Source: Pseudoclavibacter soli DSM 23366 (GTDB lineage Bacteria; Actinomycetota; Actinomycetes; Actinomycetales; Microbacteriaceae). From it: a DNA stretch of 64,000 nucleotides. The stretch covers positions 186,001 through 250,000 of the forward strand of contig NZ_AUIC01000003.1 of assembly GCF_000423505.1 (NCBI RefSeq), in the 5' to 3' direction. The notes beneath the pieces were generated by a model. The model was not told where the DNA came from. It searched no databases and saw only the letters and a program-made list of their open reading frames with translations. A program made the translations under genes and the position numbers. Shown piece after piece: positions 53,403 to 61,873 of this stretch (the stretch's first letter is position 1; each line of letters opens with the position of its first letter).

Positions 53403-54803
53403 TCAGCGCCGGTGCACGGTCTTCAGCTGCTCGGCGACCAAGAACGCCAGTTCGAGCGACTGCCGATGGTTCAGGCGCGGATCGCACAGTGACTCGTAGC
53501 GTGTCGCCAAGTCGTCTTCGTCGATGCGCTCGACACCGCCCAAGCACTCAGTGACGTCGTCGCCGGTGAGTTCAACGTGGATACCACCGGGGATGGTGCC
53601 AGCCTCGGCATGCGCCTCGAAGAAGCCCTGTACCTCGTCGAGGATGTCGTCGAAGCGCCGAGTCTTGTAGCCGTTGGCAGCTGTGATGCCGTTGCCGTGC
53701 ATCGGATCGGTGATCCAGAGTGGCTGGGCACCGCTGTCACGCACCGCCTCAAGCAGTGGCGGCAGCGACTCTCGAATGCGCTTGGCGCCCATGCGAGTGA
53801 TGAAGGTGAGGCGACCCGGCACACGATCGGGATCAAGTCGATCGATCAGCGCCAGCACGTCTTCAGGCTGCGTGTCGGGCCCCAGCTTCACGCCGATGGG
53901 GTTGCTCACTTTCGAAAAGTACTCGATGTGGGCATCGTCGAGCCCACGCGTGCGCTCCCCGATCCAGAGGAAGTGCGCTGACGTGTCGTAGACCTTGCCG
54001 GTGCGCGAGTCGATACGAGTGAGCGGTCGCTCGTAGTCGAACAGCAGCCCCTCGTGGCCGACGTAGAAGTCGACCCGTTTGAAGTCTTCAGAGTCGCCAG
54101 CCCCGCAAGCGTCCATGAATCGCACCGCACGGTCGATCTCTTGAGCGAGCTGGTCGTAACGGGCGTTGGCGGGATTGCGTGCAAAGCCCTGATTCCAGCT
54201 GTGCACTTCGCGCAGCGAGGCGAACCCGCCCTGGGTGAAGGCACGAATGAGGTTCAGGGTCGACGCCGAGGTGTGGTACGCCTGCACCAACCGAGCTGGG
54301 TCGTTGCGGCGCGACTGCTCGTCGAACTCGAAGCCGTTGACGATCTCGCCGCGGAAGACCGGCAGCGTCACATCGCCACGGGTCTCGGTGTCTTTGGAAC
54401 GCGGTTTGGCGAACTGCCCAGCCATGCGCCCCATCTTGACCACAGGTACGGAGGCCCCGTACGTCAGGATGACTGCCATCTGCAGGATGGTCTTGACCCG
54501 ATCTTTGATTTTGTCTGCGGTGGCACCTGAGAAGGTCTCGGCGCAGTCGCCGCCCTGCAGCAGAAAGGCGCGCCCCTGCGCGGCTTCGCCCAACCGATCA
54601 CGCAGATCGTCGGCTTCACCTGCAAACACGAGTGGAGGCAGCGCTGACAGCGTGGCTCGCGCATCGCGCAACGCCTCGGCGTCGTACCACTCGGGCTGCT
54701 GCCGTGCGGGCAGGCGCTCGGCCTGATCGAGCTCAGACAGCAGCAGCGCGGCGGCGCTGGGGTCAGCCTGGGCAGACTGTTCGGCGGTGGTGTTGACGTT
54801 CAC
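53403..54803 (-). CDS. aroG: 3-deoxy-7-phosphoheptulonate synthase, class II
   Basis: First enzyme of the shikimate pathway, joining PEP and erythrose 4-phosphate. The 466-aa protein is class II (plant/mycobacterial type): LPPLVFAGEADDLRDRLGEA, FLLQGGDCAETF, VPVVKMGRMAGQFAKPRS, GEIVNGFEFDEQSRRNDP, KLGPDTQPEDVLALIDRLDP and DPMHGNG followed by IHVELTGDDVTECLGG. Start is GTG at 54803 with AGGAC upstream. Stands alone on the minus strand after the PlsC-like gene, as near pknL in mycobacteria. Confidence 0.96.
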   Translation of the reverse strand: MNVNTTAEQSAQADPSAAALLLSELDQAERLPARQQPEWYDAEALRDARATLSALPPLVFAGEADDLRDRLGEAAQGRAFLLQGGDCAETFSGATADKIKDRVKTILQMAVILTYGASVPVVKMGRMAGQFAKPRSKDTETRGDVTLPVFRGEIVNGFEFDEQSRRNDPARLVQAYHTSASTLNLIRAFTQGGFASLREVHSWNQGFARNPANARYDQLAQEIDRAVRFMDACGAGDSEDFKRVDFYVGHEGLLFDYERPLTRIDSRTGKVYDTSAHFLWIGERTRGLDDAHIEYFSKVSNPIGVKLGPDTQPEDVLALIDRLDPDRVPGRLTFITRMGAKRIRESLPPLLEAVRDSGAQPLWITDPMHGNGITAANGYKTRRFDDILDEVQGFFEAHAEAGTIPGGIHVELTGDDVTECLGGVERIDEDDLATRYESLCDPRLNHRQSLELAFLVAEQLKTVHRR

Positions 54804-54853
54804 TTCGGTGTCCTGTTCACTCTGGCTCTGGGGGATCGGTGTGATGCGGCAGC

Positions 54854-55537
54854 TTATGCGTGCTGGAGTTTGGCGCGCACGCTCGATGCGTAGACGTCGC
54901 GATACTCCTGCTCGCTGAGCTGCTGCAGCTCGTGCATGATCTCGTCAGTGATTGATCTCAACACGAAGCGGTCGCCTTCCATTCCCGCGAAGCGGGTGAA
55001 GTCGAGCGCCGGGCCGGCGATCACCGAGATGGGCACGATCTTCGGCCACTTCGAGCCGATCGGCATGACTTTCTCGGTATTCTTGACCGCGACCGGCACC
55101 ACGGGGCAGCCTGCAGCCAAAATGGTGCGTGCCACACCGGTGCGCCCGCGGTAGAGATAACCGTCAGGGCTGCGCGTGCCCTCCGGGTAGAGCGCGAGCA
55201 CGCGCCCCTCACCCAGCACACGCAGACCCGTATTGAGCGATGCCTCAGAGGCCTTGCCACCCGAGCGGTCGATCGGCAGCTGCCCGGTGCCCTTCATCAT
55301 TACGCGAGTCAGCCAGCCCTTGATGCCCTTGCCGGTGAAGTACTCGCTCTTGGCGAGAAACGAGACCGGCCGCTTGACATACAGCGGCATGAAAATCGAA
55401 TCGACAAACGAGAGGTGATTGCCCACCAGCACCACCGGCCCCTCATCGGGAATGTTCTCGAGACCGCGCACCTCGGCACGGAAGAACAGCCGCAGCCACG
55501 GCCCAACGAAGACCCACTTCAGCAGCCAGTACAGCAC
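54854..55537 (-). CDS. 1-acyl-sn-glycerol-3-phosphate acyltransferase (PlsC-like)
   Basis: Transfers a fatty acyl group, most likely to lysophosphatidate or a related lipid acceptor at the membrane. The GTG at 55537 (LYWLLKWVFVGPWLRL) has GGAGG 7 nt upstream, which I prefer over the TTG seven codons earlier. The 227-aa product has a short membrane-associating N-terminus and the acyltransferase motifs LVGNHLSFVDSIFMPLY (HxxxxD as NHLSFVD), KGTGQLPIDRSGG, LYPEGTRSPDG and VVPVAVKNTEKV. A TAAACT box at 55558-55563 may be the -10. Confidence 0.92.
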   Translation of the reverse strand: MLYWLLKWVFVGPWLRLFFRAEVRGLENIPDEGPVVLVGNHLSFVDSIFMPLYVKRPVSFLAKSEYFTGKGIKGWLTRVMMKGTGQLPIDRSGGKASEASLNTGLRVLGEGRVLALYPEGTRSPDGYLYRGRTGVARTILAAGCPVVPVAVKNTEKVMPIGSKWPKIVPISVIAGPALDFTRFAGMEGDRFVLRSITDEIMHELQQLSEQEYRDVYASSVRAKLQHA

Positions 55538-55585
55538 GTCAACACCTCCACGGGTCAAGTTTATCGGCCGAGCACAGTGCGCGGA

Positions 55586-56077
55586 TCAGAACCACGGCTG
55601 CGCGCGCACCTGACGCATGGCCTCGCGGCGAGCCTCGCCGTGCAGGCGATGCAGATAGACGATTCCCTGCAGGTGGTCTGTCTCATGCTGCAGCGCCTGC
55701 CCCATCAGGCCATCGCCCTCGAGCACCACGGGTTTGCCATCGAGGTCGACGCCCTCTGCGCGCGCCCACGAATACCGGGGCGTGTCGAACCAGAGATCAG
55801 GCACCGACAGGCAGCCCTCACCGATCTCGACGATCGGTTCGCGCAGCTCCACGATGCGGGGATTCAGTAGATACCCCACCTTGCCATCGACGTTGTAGCT
55901 GAACGCCGCCAGACTCACGCCGATCTGCGGCGCCGCGACGCCTGCCCGTCCGGGCAGACGCACGGTGTCGACCAGATCGGTCACCAGCTGACGGGTGGCC
56001 TCACCGAAGTCGGTGATCGGCTCGGCCACCTGACGCAGCACTGGGTCGCCGTAGTGCCGAATCTCGCGTACTGCCAC
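55586..56077 (-). CDS. def: Peptide deformylase
   Basis: Removes the N-formyl group from new proteins. The 163-aa enzyme has motif 1 GVAAPQIGVSLAAF (GxGxAAxQ, with Val for the first Gly-x), motif 2 EGCLSVPDLW (Cys metal ligand) and motif 3 QHETDHLQGIVYLH (HExDH with both His and Glu). GTG start lies one base after the pyc stop. The sequence is short, as in actinobacterial type I deformylases. Confidence 0.96.
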   Translation of the reverse strand: MAVREIRHYGDPVLRQVAEPITDFGEATRQLVTDLVDTVRLPGRAGVAAPQIGVSLAAFSYNVDGKVGYLLNPRIVELREPIVEIGEGCLSVPDLWFDTPRYSWARAEGVDLDGKPVVLEGDGLMGQALQHETDHLQGIVYLHRLHGEARREAMRQVRAQPWF

Positions 56078-56078
56078 G

Positions 56079-59000
56079 TCACTCCACCTCGGGAGCGATC
56101 ACCAGCAGTAGATCACCGGGCTCGACCTGACGAGACTTGTCGAAGGTGACCCGCTCGACGACGCCATCGGCGCCGGCGGCAATGTTGGCCTCCATCTTCA
56201 TGGCCTCAATGCTGGCCACCGGTTCGCCCACCTTCACGTGATCGCCTGGCTTGACCTTCAGCGTCACCACGCCGGCGAACGGCGCCGCTACGTGGTTCGG
56301 GTTCGACGTGTCGGCACGCTCGGCCTGCTCGGTGTGCACCTGGATCGACTCGTCGCGCACGGTGACCGGACGCAGCTGGCCGTTGAGCAGAGTGAGCACG
56401 GTGCGCTCGCCCTTGTCGTTGGCCGCGCCGATCGCCGACAGCGCCGTGTAGAGCCGCAGACCCTTGCCAAGCTCTGCCGAGTGCTCGGTGTTGCCGTCGA
56501 AGCCGTAGAGATAGTCTTCGGTGGGCAGGCTCGAGAGGTCACCGTAGTCGGCGCGGAACTGCTCGAACTGCTTGGCCGGTGCCGGGAAGAGCAGGTGATT
56601 CAGCTGCCGGCGACGGGTCTCGGAATCGCCGTCGAGCGCGATCTCTTGAGCCTCGGTGAGTTCGGTCTCAGCAAGATGCACCTGACGACCGGCCAGCACC
56701 TTGCTGCGGAACGGCTCGGGCCATCCACCGGGAGGATTGCCCAGCTCGCCAGCCAGGAAGTTGACCACGGAGTCGGGCACATCGTACTTCTCAGGATGCG
56801 CCTCGAAGTCGGCCGGGTCAGCCCCGACCGCGGCCAGATGCAGCGCGAGGTCGCCGACCACCTTGGATGACGGGGTCACCTTGGGCGGACGGCCCAAGAT
56901 GCGGTTGGCCGCCGCGTAGTTGTCTTCGATGGTCTCGAATTTAGATTCGAGCCCGAGCGCGATGGCCTGCTGACGCAGGTTAGTGAGCTGCCCGCCCGGA
57001 ATCTGGTGACGGTAGATGCGCCCGGTCGGCGCGTCGAGCCCCGACTCGAACGGGCTGTAGAGGCGACGCACGGCCTCCCAGTACGGCTCCAGGTTGCTGA
57101 CCTTGTCGAGGTCGAAACCAGTGTCGCGATCGGTGTGTGCGAGCGCAGCCACCAGAGCCGACATCGACGGCTGGCTGGTGGTGCCGGCCAGCGGCGCTGA
57201 GGCCACGTCGACCGCGTCGACACCGGCCGCACTGGCCGCCAGCAATGTGGCCAGCTGACCACCCGCCGTGTCGTGGGTGTGCAGGTGCACCGGCACATCG
57301 AACGACGAGCGCAGCGCCGTGACGAGCTTGGTCGCCGCCTCGGGGCGCAACAGACCCGCCATGTCTTTCAGCCCGATGATGTGCGCACCAGCTTCGACGA
57401 TCTGCTCGGCCAGACGCAGGTAGTAGTCGAGGGTGTAGAGATCTTCGTTGGGGTCGAGCAGATCGGCGGTGTAGCACAGGGTGCCCTCGGCAACGGCCGT
57501 GCCGGTGGCGAGCACCGACTCAATGGCCGGCCGAATCTGGTCGATGTCGTTGAGCGCGTCGAAGATGCGGAACACGTCGACACCGCCCTTGACCGCCTCT
57601 TCGATGAACACATCGGTCACCTTGGTGGGATACGGCGTGTAGCCCACCGTGTTGCGACCGCGCAGCAGCATCTGAATCGTGATGTTCGGAATGGCCGTGC
57701 GCAGACGCTCGAGCCGCTCCCACGGGTCTTCGCCCAAGAAGCGCAGCGCCACGTCGTAGGTAGCGCCGCCCCAGGCCTCGACCGAGAACAGGTCGGGGGT
57801 GGATGCTGCCACGTACGGCGCGGCATCGAGCAGGTCTTTGGTGCGCACACGCGTTGCCAACAGCGACTGGTGTGCGTCGCGGAAGGTGGTGTCGGTCACG
57901 CGCAGTCTGTGATCGTTGCGCAGCGACTCGGCGAACGCTCGCGGACCCACCCGATCGAGCAGCTGTTTGGAGCCCTCGGGCAGATCGTTGATGTCGACAT
58001 CGGGCAGTTTGAGCCGCGGATCGCTGATGCCCGACGGGCGCTCACCGTGCGGCTTGTTGACGGTGACCTCAGCCAGCCAGGTGACCAGTTTGGTGCCACG
58101 GTCTTTCGACTTGCGCATGTTGAACAGCTCGGGGCGCTCGTCGATGAAGTGCGTGCTGAGGTTGCCGCTGACGAACTCGGGGTCGCCCAGCACGTTCAGC
58201 AGGAACGGGATGTTGGTAGACACCCCGCGGATGCGGAACTCGGCCAGTGCACGGCGTGCGCGGCGCACTGCCGACGGAAAGTCGCGAGCGCGGCAGGTGA
58301 GCTTGGCGAGCATGGAGTCGAAGTAGGGGCTGATCTGCGCACCGGCGGCCGTGGTGCCACCGTCAATGCGCACACCGGCACCGCCCGGCGAACGGTAGGT
58401 GCTGATGCGGCCGGTGTCGGGGCGGAAGCCCTCGGCCGGGTTCTCGGTGGTGATGCGGGTCTGCATCGCCGTGCCGTGAATCTGGATGGCGTCTTGTGTG
58501 AGCCCGAGCTCTTGCAGTGTGGCGCCAGCGGCGACCAGAATCTGCGTCTGCACGAGGTCGACGTCGGTGATCTCTTCGGTGACGGTGTGCTCGACCTGGA
58601 TGCGCGGGTTCATCTCGATGAATACCGGCTTGCCGGCTCGATCGCCGATGGTCTCGACCAAGAACTCGACGGTGCCTGCGTTGACGTAGCCGATCTCTTT
58701 GGCGAAGCGCAGTGCCGCAGTGGTCAGCTGCTCGCGCAGCTCGGCCGTGATGTGCGGCGCCGGAGCGATCTCGACGACCTTCTGGTTGCGGCGCTGCACC
58801 GAGCAGTCGCGCTCATACAGATGCACGGCGTAGCCGGTGGAGTCGGCGAGCACCTGCACCTCAATGTGCCGGGGTCGCAGCACCGCCTGCTCGAGGAACA
58901 TGCGTGAGTCACCGAAGGCGTTGCCCGCCTCGCTCATCGCCTGCTCGAGTGCACCCTTGAGCTCGTCTTTAGAGTCAACCTTGCGGATACCGCGCCCACC

Positions 59001-59489
59001 GCCACCAGCCAGTGCCTTGGCGTAGAGAGGAAAGCCGATCTCGTCTGCGAGAGCGACCAGCTCGTCGGCGTCGGAGCTCGCATGCGTCGAGGCCAGCACC
59101 GGAACTCCGGCCCGGATGGCCGCATCCTTGGCGTTGACTTTGTCGCCGGCCAGCTCGAGCGCGTCGGCACCGGGGCCGATGAACACGATGCCGTTCGCTT
59201 TGGCGGCTCGGGCCAACTCTGGGTTCTCGGACAGGAACCCGTACCCCGGATAGATCGCGTCGGCACCCGACTCCCGAGCCACGCGAATGATCTCCTCGAC
59301 GTCGAGGTAGGCCTTCACGGGGCGGCCGGGTTGACCGATCTGATAGGCCTCGTCGGCCTTCAGACGATGGATCGAGTGGCGGTCTTCATACGGAAACACC
59401 GCGACGGTCTTGGCTCCGAGTTCAAATGCGGCCCGAAATGCTCGGACTGCGATCTCCCCCCGGTTTGCCACCAGGATCTTTTTGAACAT
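56079..59489 (-). CDS. pyc: Pyruvate carboxylase
   Basis: Carboxylates pyruvate to oxaloacetate, an anaplerotic step. From ATG 59489 (MFKKILVANRGEIAVRAFRA, GGGAG upstream) the 1136-aa protein contains biotin carboxylase (YAKALAGGGGRGIRKV, FIEMNPRIQVEHTVTEEIT), the carboxyltransferase domain (VTDTTFRDAHQSLLATRVR, VEAWGGATYDVALRFLGEDPW, HTHDTAGGQLATLLAA) and the biotin carrier end (VASIEAMKMEANIAAG with the biotinyl Lys). A full-length single-chain enzyme. Followed after 1 nt by def. Confidence 0.97.
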   Translation of the reverse strand: MFKKILVANRGEIAVRAFRAAFELGAKTVAVFPYEDRHSIHRLKADEAYQIGQPGRPVKAYLDVEEIIRVARESGADAIYPGYGFLSENPELARAAKANGIVFIGPGADALELAGDKVNAKDAAIRAGVPVLASTHASSDADELVALADEIGFPLYAKALAGGGGRGIRKVDSKDELKGALEQAMSEAGNAFGDSRMFLEQAVLRPRHIEVQVLADSTGYAVHLYERDCSVQRRNQKVVEIAPAPHITAELREQLTTAALRFAKEIGYVNAGTVEFLVETIGDRAGKPVFIEMNPRIQVEHTVTEEITDVDLVQTQILVAAGATLQELGLTQDAIQIHGTAMQTRITTENPAEGFRPDTGRISTYRSPGGAGVRIDGGTTAAGAQISPYFDSMLAKLTCRARDFPSAVRRARRALAEFRIRGVSTNIPFLLNVLGDPEFVSGNLSTHFIDERPELFNMRKSKDRGTKLVTWLAEVTVNKPHGERPSGISDPRLKLPDVDINDLPEGSKQLLDRVGPRAFAESLRNDHRLRVTDTTFRDAHQSLLATRVRTKDLLDAAPYVAASTPDLFSVEAWGGATYDVALRFLGEDPWERLERLRTAIPNITIQMLLRGRNTVGYTPYPTKVTDVFIEEAVKGGVDVFRIFDALNDIDQIRPAIESVLATGTAVAEGTLCYTADLLDPNEDLYTLDYYLRLAEQIVEAGAHIIGLKDMAGLLRPEAATKLVTALRSSFDVPVHLHTHDTAGGQLATLLAASAAGVDAVDVASAPLAGTTSQPSMSALVAALAHTDRDTGFDLDKVSNLEPYWEAVRRLYSPFESGLDAPTGRIYRHQIPGGQLTNLRQQAIALGLESKFETIEDNYAAANRILGRPPKVTPSSKVVGDLALHLAAVGADPADFEAHPEKYDVPDSVVNFLAGELGNPPGGWPEPFRSKVLAGRQVHLAETELTEAQEIALDGDSETRRRQLNHLLFPAPAKQFEQFRADYGDLSSLPTEDYLYGFDGNTEHSAELGKGLRLYTALSAIGAANDKGERTVLTLLNGQLRPVTVRDESIQVHTEQAERADTSNPNHVAAPFAGVVTLKVKPGDHVKVGEPVASIEAMKMEANIAAGADGVVERVTFDKSRQVEPGDLLLVIAPEVE

Positions 59490-59585
59490 GCATCTCCCAT
59501 GTCTAAAGCAGCTTTGGACGATTCTAACCGCACGCATGCCTTCGGGTTGTGCACAGAGGCCATCAGACAGGTAGCCTAGGGTGTT
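59490..59585. promoter_or_regulatory. Divergent region between pyc and the parA-like gene
   Basis: Plus strand: TAGCCT at 59572-59577 lies 8 nt before the GTG at 59586, so the parA-like transcript has a leader of one or two bases at most. Minus strand: GGGAG serves pyc. No larger structure is seen. Confidence 0.4.
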
Positions 59586-60425
59586 GTGGACGTACTTAGT
59601 GTGAGCTCTCTCAAAGGCGGGGTCGGCAAGACCACCGTTGCCCTTGGCCTGGCCTCTGCCGCCCTAGCTCGAGAACAGCGCACTCTGGTGGTCGACATCG
59701 ACCCGCAGACCGACGTGACCACTGGCCTGGCCGTCGCACCCGGCAAAGCCCTGAACATCGCCGATGTGCTGCGCAACCCCTCCCCCGATGTCGTGCGTCA
59801 TGCCATCGTCTCGAGCGCCTGGACCGAACACCGGCAGACCGCCGTTGATGTACTGGTAGGCTCACCGCGTGCCATCGAGTTTGATGTGCCTGCCCCTAGG
59901 CCGCGCGACATCTGGCGCCTCGACGAGGCACTCTCTCTGCTCGAAGACGCCTACGACGTGGTGATCATCGACTGCCCGCCGTCACTCAACGCGCTCACCC
60001 GCAATGCCTGGCTGGCCAGCGACCGCGTGTTGTTGGTCACCGAGCCGAGCCTGTTCGCTGTGTCGGCCATCGGGCGCGCGCTCAAAGCCATCGACGAGCT
60101 CAGCGTCGATCAGCAGGTGCCGATCAAGCCGCTCGGTGTGCTGATCAATCGGTTCCGCAAGCAGTCGATCGAGCACGAGTTCCGCATCGCCGAGCTCGAG
60201 CAGCTTTATCCGCGACAGATTCTCGATGTGCGCCTGCCTGAGCGCGCCAGCCTGCAGCAGGCGCAGGGGTCAGCCCAGCCGGTGCACTCTTGGCCCAGTG
60301 AGTCTGGCAAAAAGATGGCCGCGCAGTTTGATCAGTTGCTCGACGAGTTCGAGCATGCGGTCAAAAATGACCCCTCGGGGCACGAACATCGCAAAACAAT
60401 AAAGGGCGCGAAGAAGTCGAAGTGA
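59586..60425 (+). CDS. Orphan ParA-family ATPase, 279 aa
   Basis: A deviant-Walker ATPase of the ParA/MinD/Soj class. The sequence begins (V)DVLSVSSLKGGVGKTTVALGL with an intact Walker A, continues VVDIDPQTDVTTGLAV (A') and VVIIDCPPSLNALTRNAW (Walker B) and VTEPSLFAVSAIGRALKAID, and ends in a basic KTIKGAKKSK tail that may bind DNA. No parB or parS lies nearby, and the chromosomal parAB pair is normally near oriC, so this is an accessory homologue, as often found beside the garA/ftsR genes. The cargo is unknown. Confidence 0.88.
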   Translation: MDVLSVSSLKGGVGKTTVALGLASAALAREQRTLVVDIDPQTDVTTGLAVAPGKALNIADVLRNPSPDVVRHAIVSSAWTEHRQTAVDVLVGSPRAIEFDVPAPRPRDIWRLDEALSLLEDAYDVVIIDCPPSLNALTRNAWLASDRVLLVTEPSLFAVSAIGRALKAIDELSVDQQVPIKPLGVLINRFRKQSIEHEFRIAELEQLYPRQILDVRLPERASLQQAQGSAQPVHSWPSESGKKMAAQFDQLLDEFEHAVKNDPSGHEHRKTIKGAKKSK

Positions 60426-60437
60426 CCTTCGTGCAGT

Positions 60438-60468
60438 GATCAGGCACGGTACCTGATCGGGCTTTTTG
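60438..60468 (+). terminator. Terminator of the parA-like gene
   Basis: GATCAGG (60438-60444) pairs with CCTGATC (60452-60458) around CACGGTA, followed by GGGCTTTTTGG. Lies 13 bp after the parA-like stop, between convergent genes. Confidence 0.75.
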
Positions 60469-60481
60469 GCAGCGTATCGCC

Positions 60482-61024
60482 TCAGCTGGCCGAGCGATGT
60501 GCGCGGCGTGCAGCCAACTCGTCGACATGCGTCTCGGTGGCACCGATGGTGACCAGGTTGTCTTCGACCTCACGCAGCACTTTGCCCACGGCAATGCCAA
60601 ACACACCCTGCCCCTGGCTGACCAGATCGATCACCTCGTCGTTGGAGGTGCACAGATAAACACTCGCACCGTCGCTCATCAGAGTGATCTGGGTGAGGTC
60701 TTGAATACCGGCCTCGCGCAGCTGCTCGACAGCCACACGAATCTGCTGCAACGAAATGCCGGTATCGAGCAGTCGCTTCACAAGCTTGAGCACCAAGATG
60801 TCGCGGAACCCATAAAGACGCTGTGACCCGGAGCCGTGTGCGCTGCGGATAGCTGGGACAACCAGCCCGGTGCGCGCCCAGTAATCGAGCTGTCGATAGC
60901 TGATGCCAGCCGCGTTCGCAGCTACGGCGCCACGGTACCCTCGGTCTCGGTCGAGATCAGGCAGGCCATCGGTGAACAGCACGTCTTGGGGCGGAAACAC
61001 GCCGGGTTGCTGCTCGTCAGCCAT
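60482..61024 (-). CDS. MerR-family transcriptional regulator (Rv1828-like)
   Basis: DNA-binding regulator of about 180 aa. The MerR winged helix is in AAGISYRQLDYWARTGLVVPAIR ... SQRLYGFRDILVLKLVKRLLDTGISLQQIRVAVEQL, followed by a C-terminal effector-like domain (LMSDGASVYLCTSNDEVIDLVSQGQGVFGIAVGKVL). Length and order with an FHA gene and a second MerR match Rv1828 of mycobacteria and its corynebacterial homologue. A consensus-like promoter lies upstream. Ligand and targets are not visible. Confidence 0.88.
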   Translation of the reverse strand: MADEQQPGVFPPQDVLFTDGLPDLDRDRGYRGAVAANAAGISYRQLDYWARTGLVVPAIRSAHGSGSQRLYGFRDILVLKLVKRLLDTGISLQQIRVAVEQLREAGIQDLTQITLMSDGASVYLCTSNDEVIDLVSQGQGVFGIAVGKVLREVEDNLVTIGATETHVDELAARRAHRSAS

Positions 61025-61051
61025 GTGGGGCTCCTTCGGTCTCAGATCTTC

Positions 61052-61164
61052 GGAACCGGTCTGGCCGGTTACCTGTGGTAAATCTACCCACGACCTGTGA
61101 CGGGGTCAACGACATCGCCCTCTTCGTCTCGGCGTGTCGAAGTTTAAACGTTCACGTGAAACTT
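61052..61164 (-). promoter_or_regulatory. Promoter and palindromes upstream of the Rv1828-like merR gene
   Basis: On the minus strand TTGACC (61104-61109), a 17-bp spacer and TAGATT (61081-61086) make the best sigma-70-type promoter of the window. The leader has AACCGG/CCGGTT (61052-61068). Upstream, AAGTTT (61140-61145) and AAACTT (61159-61164) form an inverted repeat that contains the palindromes GTTTAAAC (61142-61149) and TTCACGTGAA (61151-61160). These are plausible MerR operators. Confidence 0.6.
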
Positions 61165-61168
61165 GAAT

Positions 61169-61873
61169 TCAGTTCTCCGGCTCTTCGAGTGCCCGAATCA
61201 GCAAGGTGCGCTTGACGTCGAGCAGCAGGTCGGCCAGTGCGTTGGCTTCGCTCGAAGCCTGCGCCGCCGACTCTGCATCGCTGCGCCGAACACCCGAGAT
61301 CGCATTGTGAATGAGCCCGGCCTCGCGATCTGCCGCCGCGCGCATGCCGCGCAGATGACGCGGGTCGATGCCACGCGTCTGCAGTGACACCAGCACTTCG
61401 AGCAAATGCCTGGCGTGCTGGTCGAAGCGCGTGCCAGTCGGCAGTAGCCCGGCACTCACGGCCTCGCGCAGCAGGTCTGCGCTGGCACCGGTGTGCTCAA
61501 GCAATTCGTCACGCGAGTAGACGGTCGGCAGAGCACCCTGTACGCCCGAGGCAGTGAGCATTCCCGGCAGCACCGGAGTGCGGCCAGCGTCGATCTCGGC
61601 CAGATATGTGCGAATAACTCTGAGCGGCAGATAGTGATCGCGTTGCAGGCTCAGCACGAGGTGCAGACGCTCAACGTCGGCACTGCAGAACTTGCGATAG
61701 CCAGACTCGGTGCGTCGCGGAGTAACTAGGCCCTGCTCTTCGAGAAAGCGCAGCTTCGAGGGGGTGACATCGGGAAAATCAACGGCAAGCCGAGTGAGCA
61801 CCTGCCCAATGCTGAGCAGACGCTCGGCCGGTTCGGCTTCACCGGCAGCGCGACGTGCGACTGCCGCCATCAC
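61169..61873 (-). CDS. MerR-family regulator, FtsR-like
   Basis: DNA-binding protein of 234 aa. The N-terminal domain (LSIGQVLTRLAVDFPDVTPSKLRFLEEQGLV in two parts, then TPRRTESGYRKFCSADVERLHLVL) is a MerR winged helix; the C-terminal part (SRDELLEHTGASADLLREAVSAGLLP, VLVSLQTRGIDPRHLRGM) is a helical domain characteristic of actinobacterial FtsR. FtsR of Corynebacterium glutamicum activates ftsZ. The GTG start overlaps the stop of the FHA gene (GTGA), so it is coupled to garA. Whether it acts on ftsZ here is unknown. Confidence 0.85.
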   Translation of the reverse strand: MMAAVARRAAGEAEPAERLLSIGQVLTRLAVDFPDVTPSKLRFLEEQGLVTPRRTESGYRKFCSADVERLHLVLSLQRDHYLPLRVIRTYLAEIDAGRTPVLPGMLTASGVQGALPTVYSRDELLEHTGASADLLREAVSAGLLPTGTRFDQHARHLLEVLVSLQTRGIDPRHLRGMRAAADREAGLIHNAISGVRRSDAESAAQASSEANALADLLLDVKRTLLIRALEEPEN

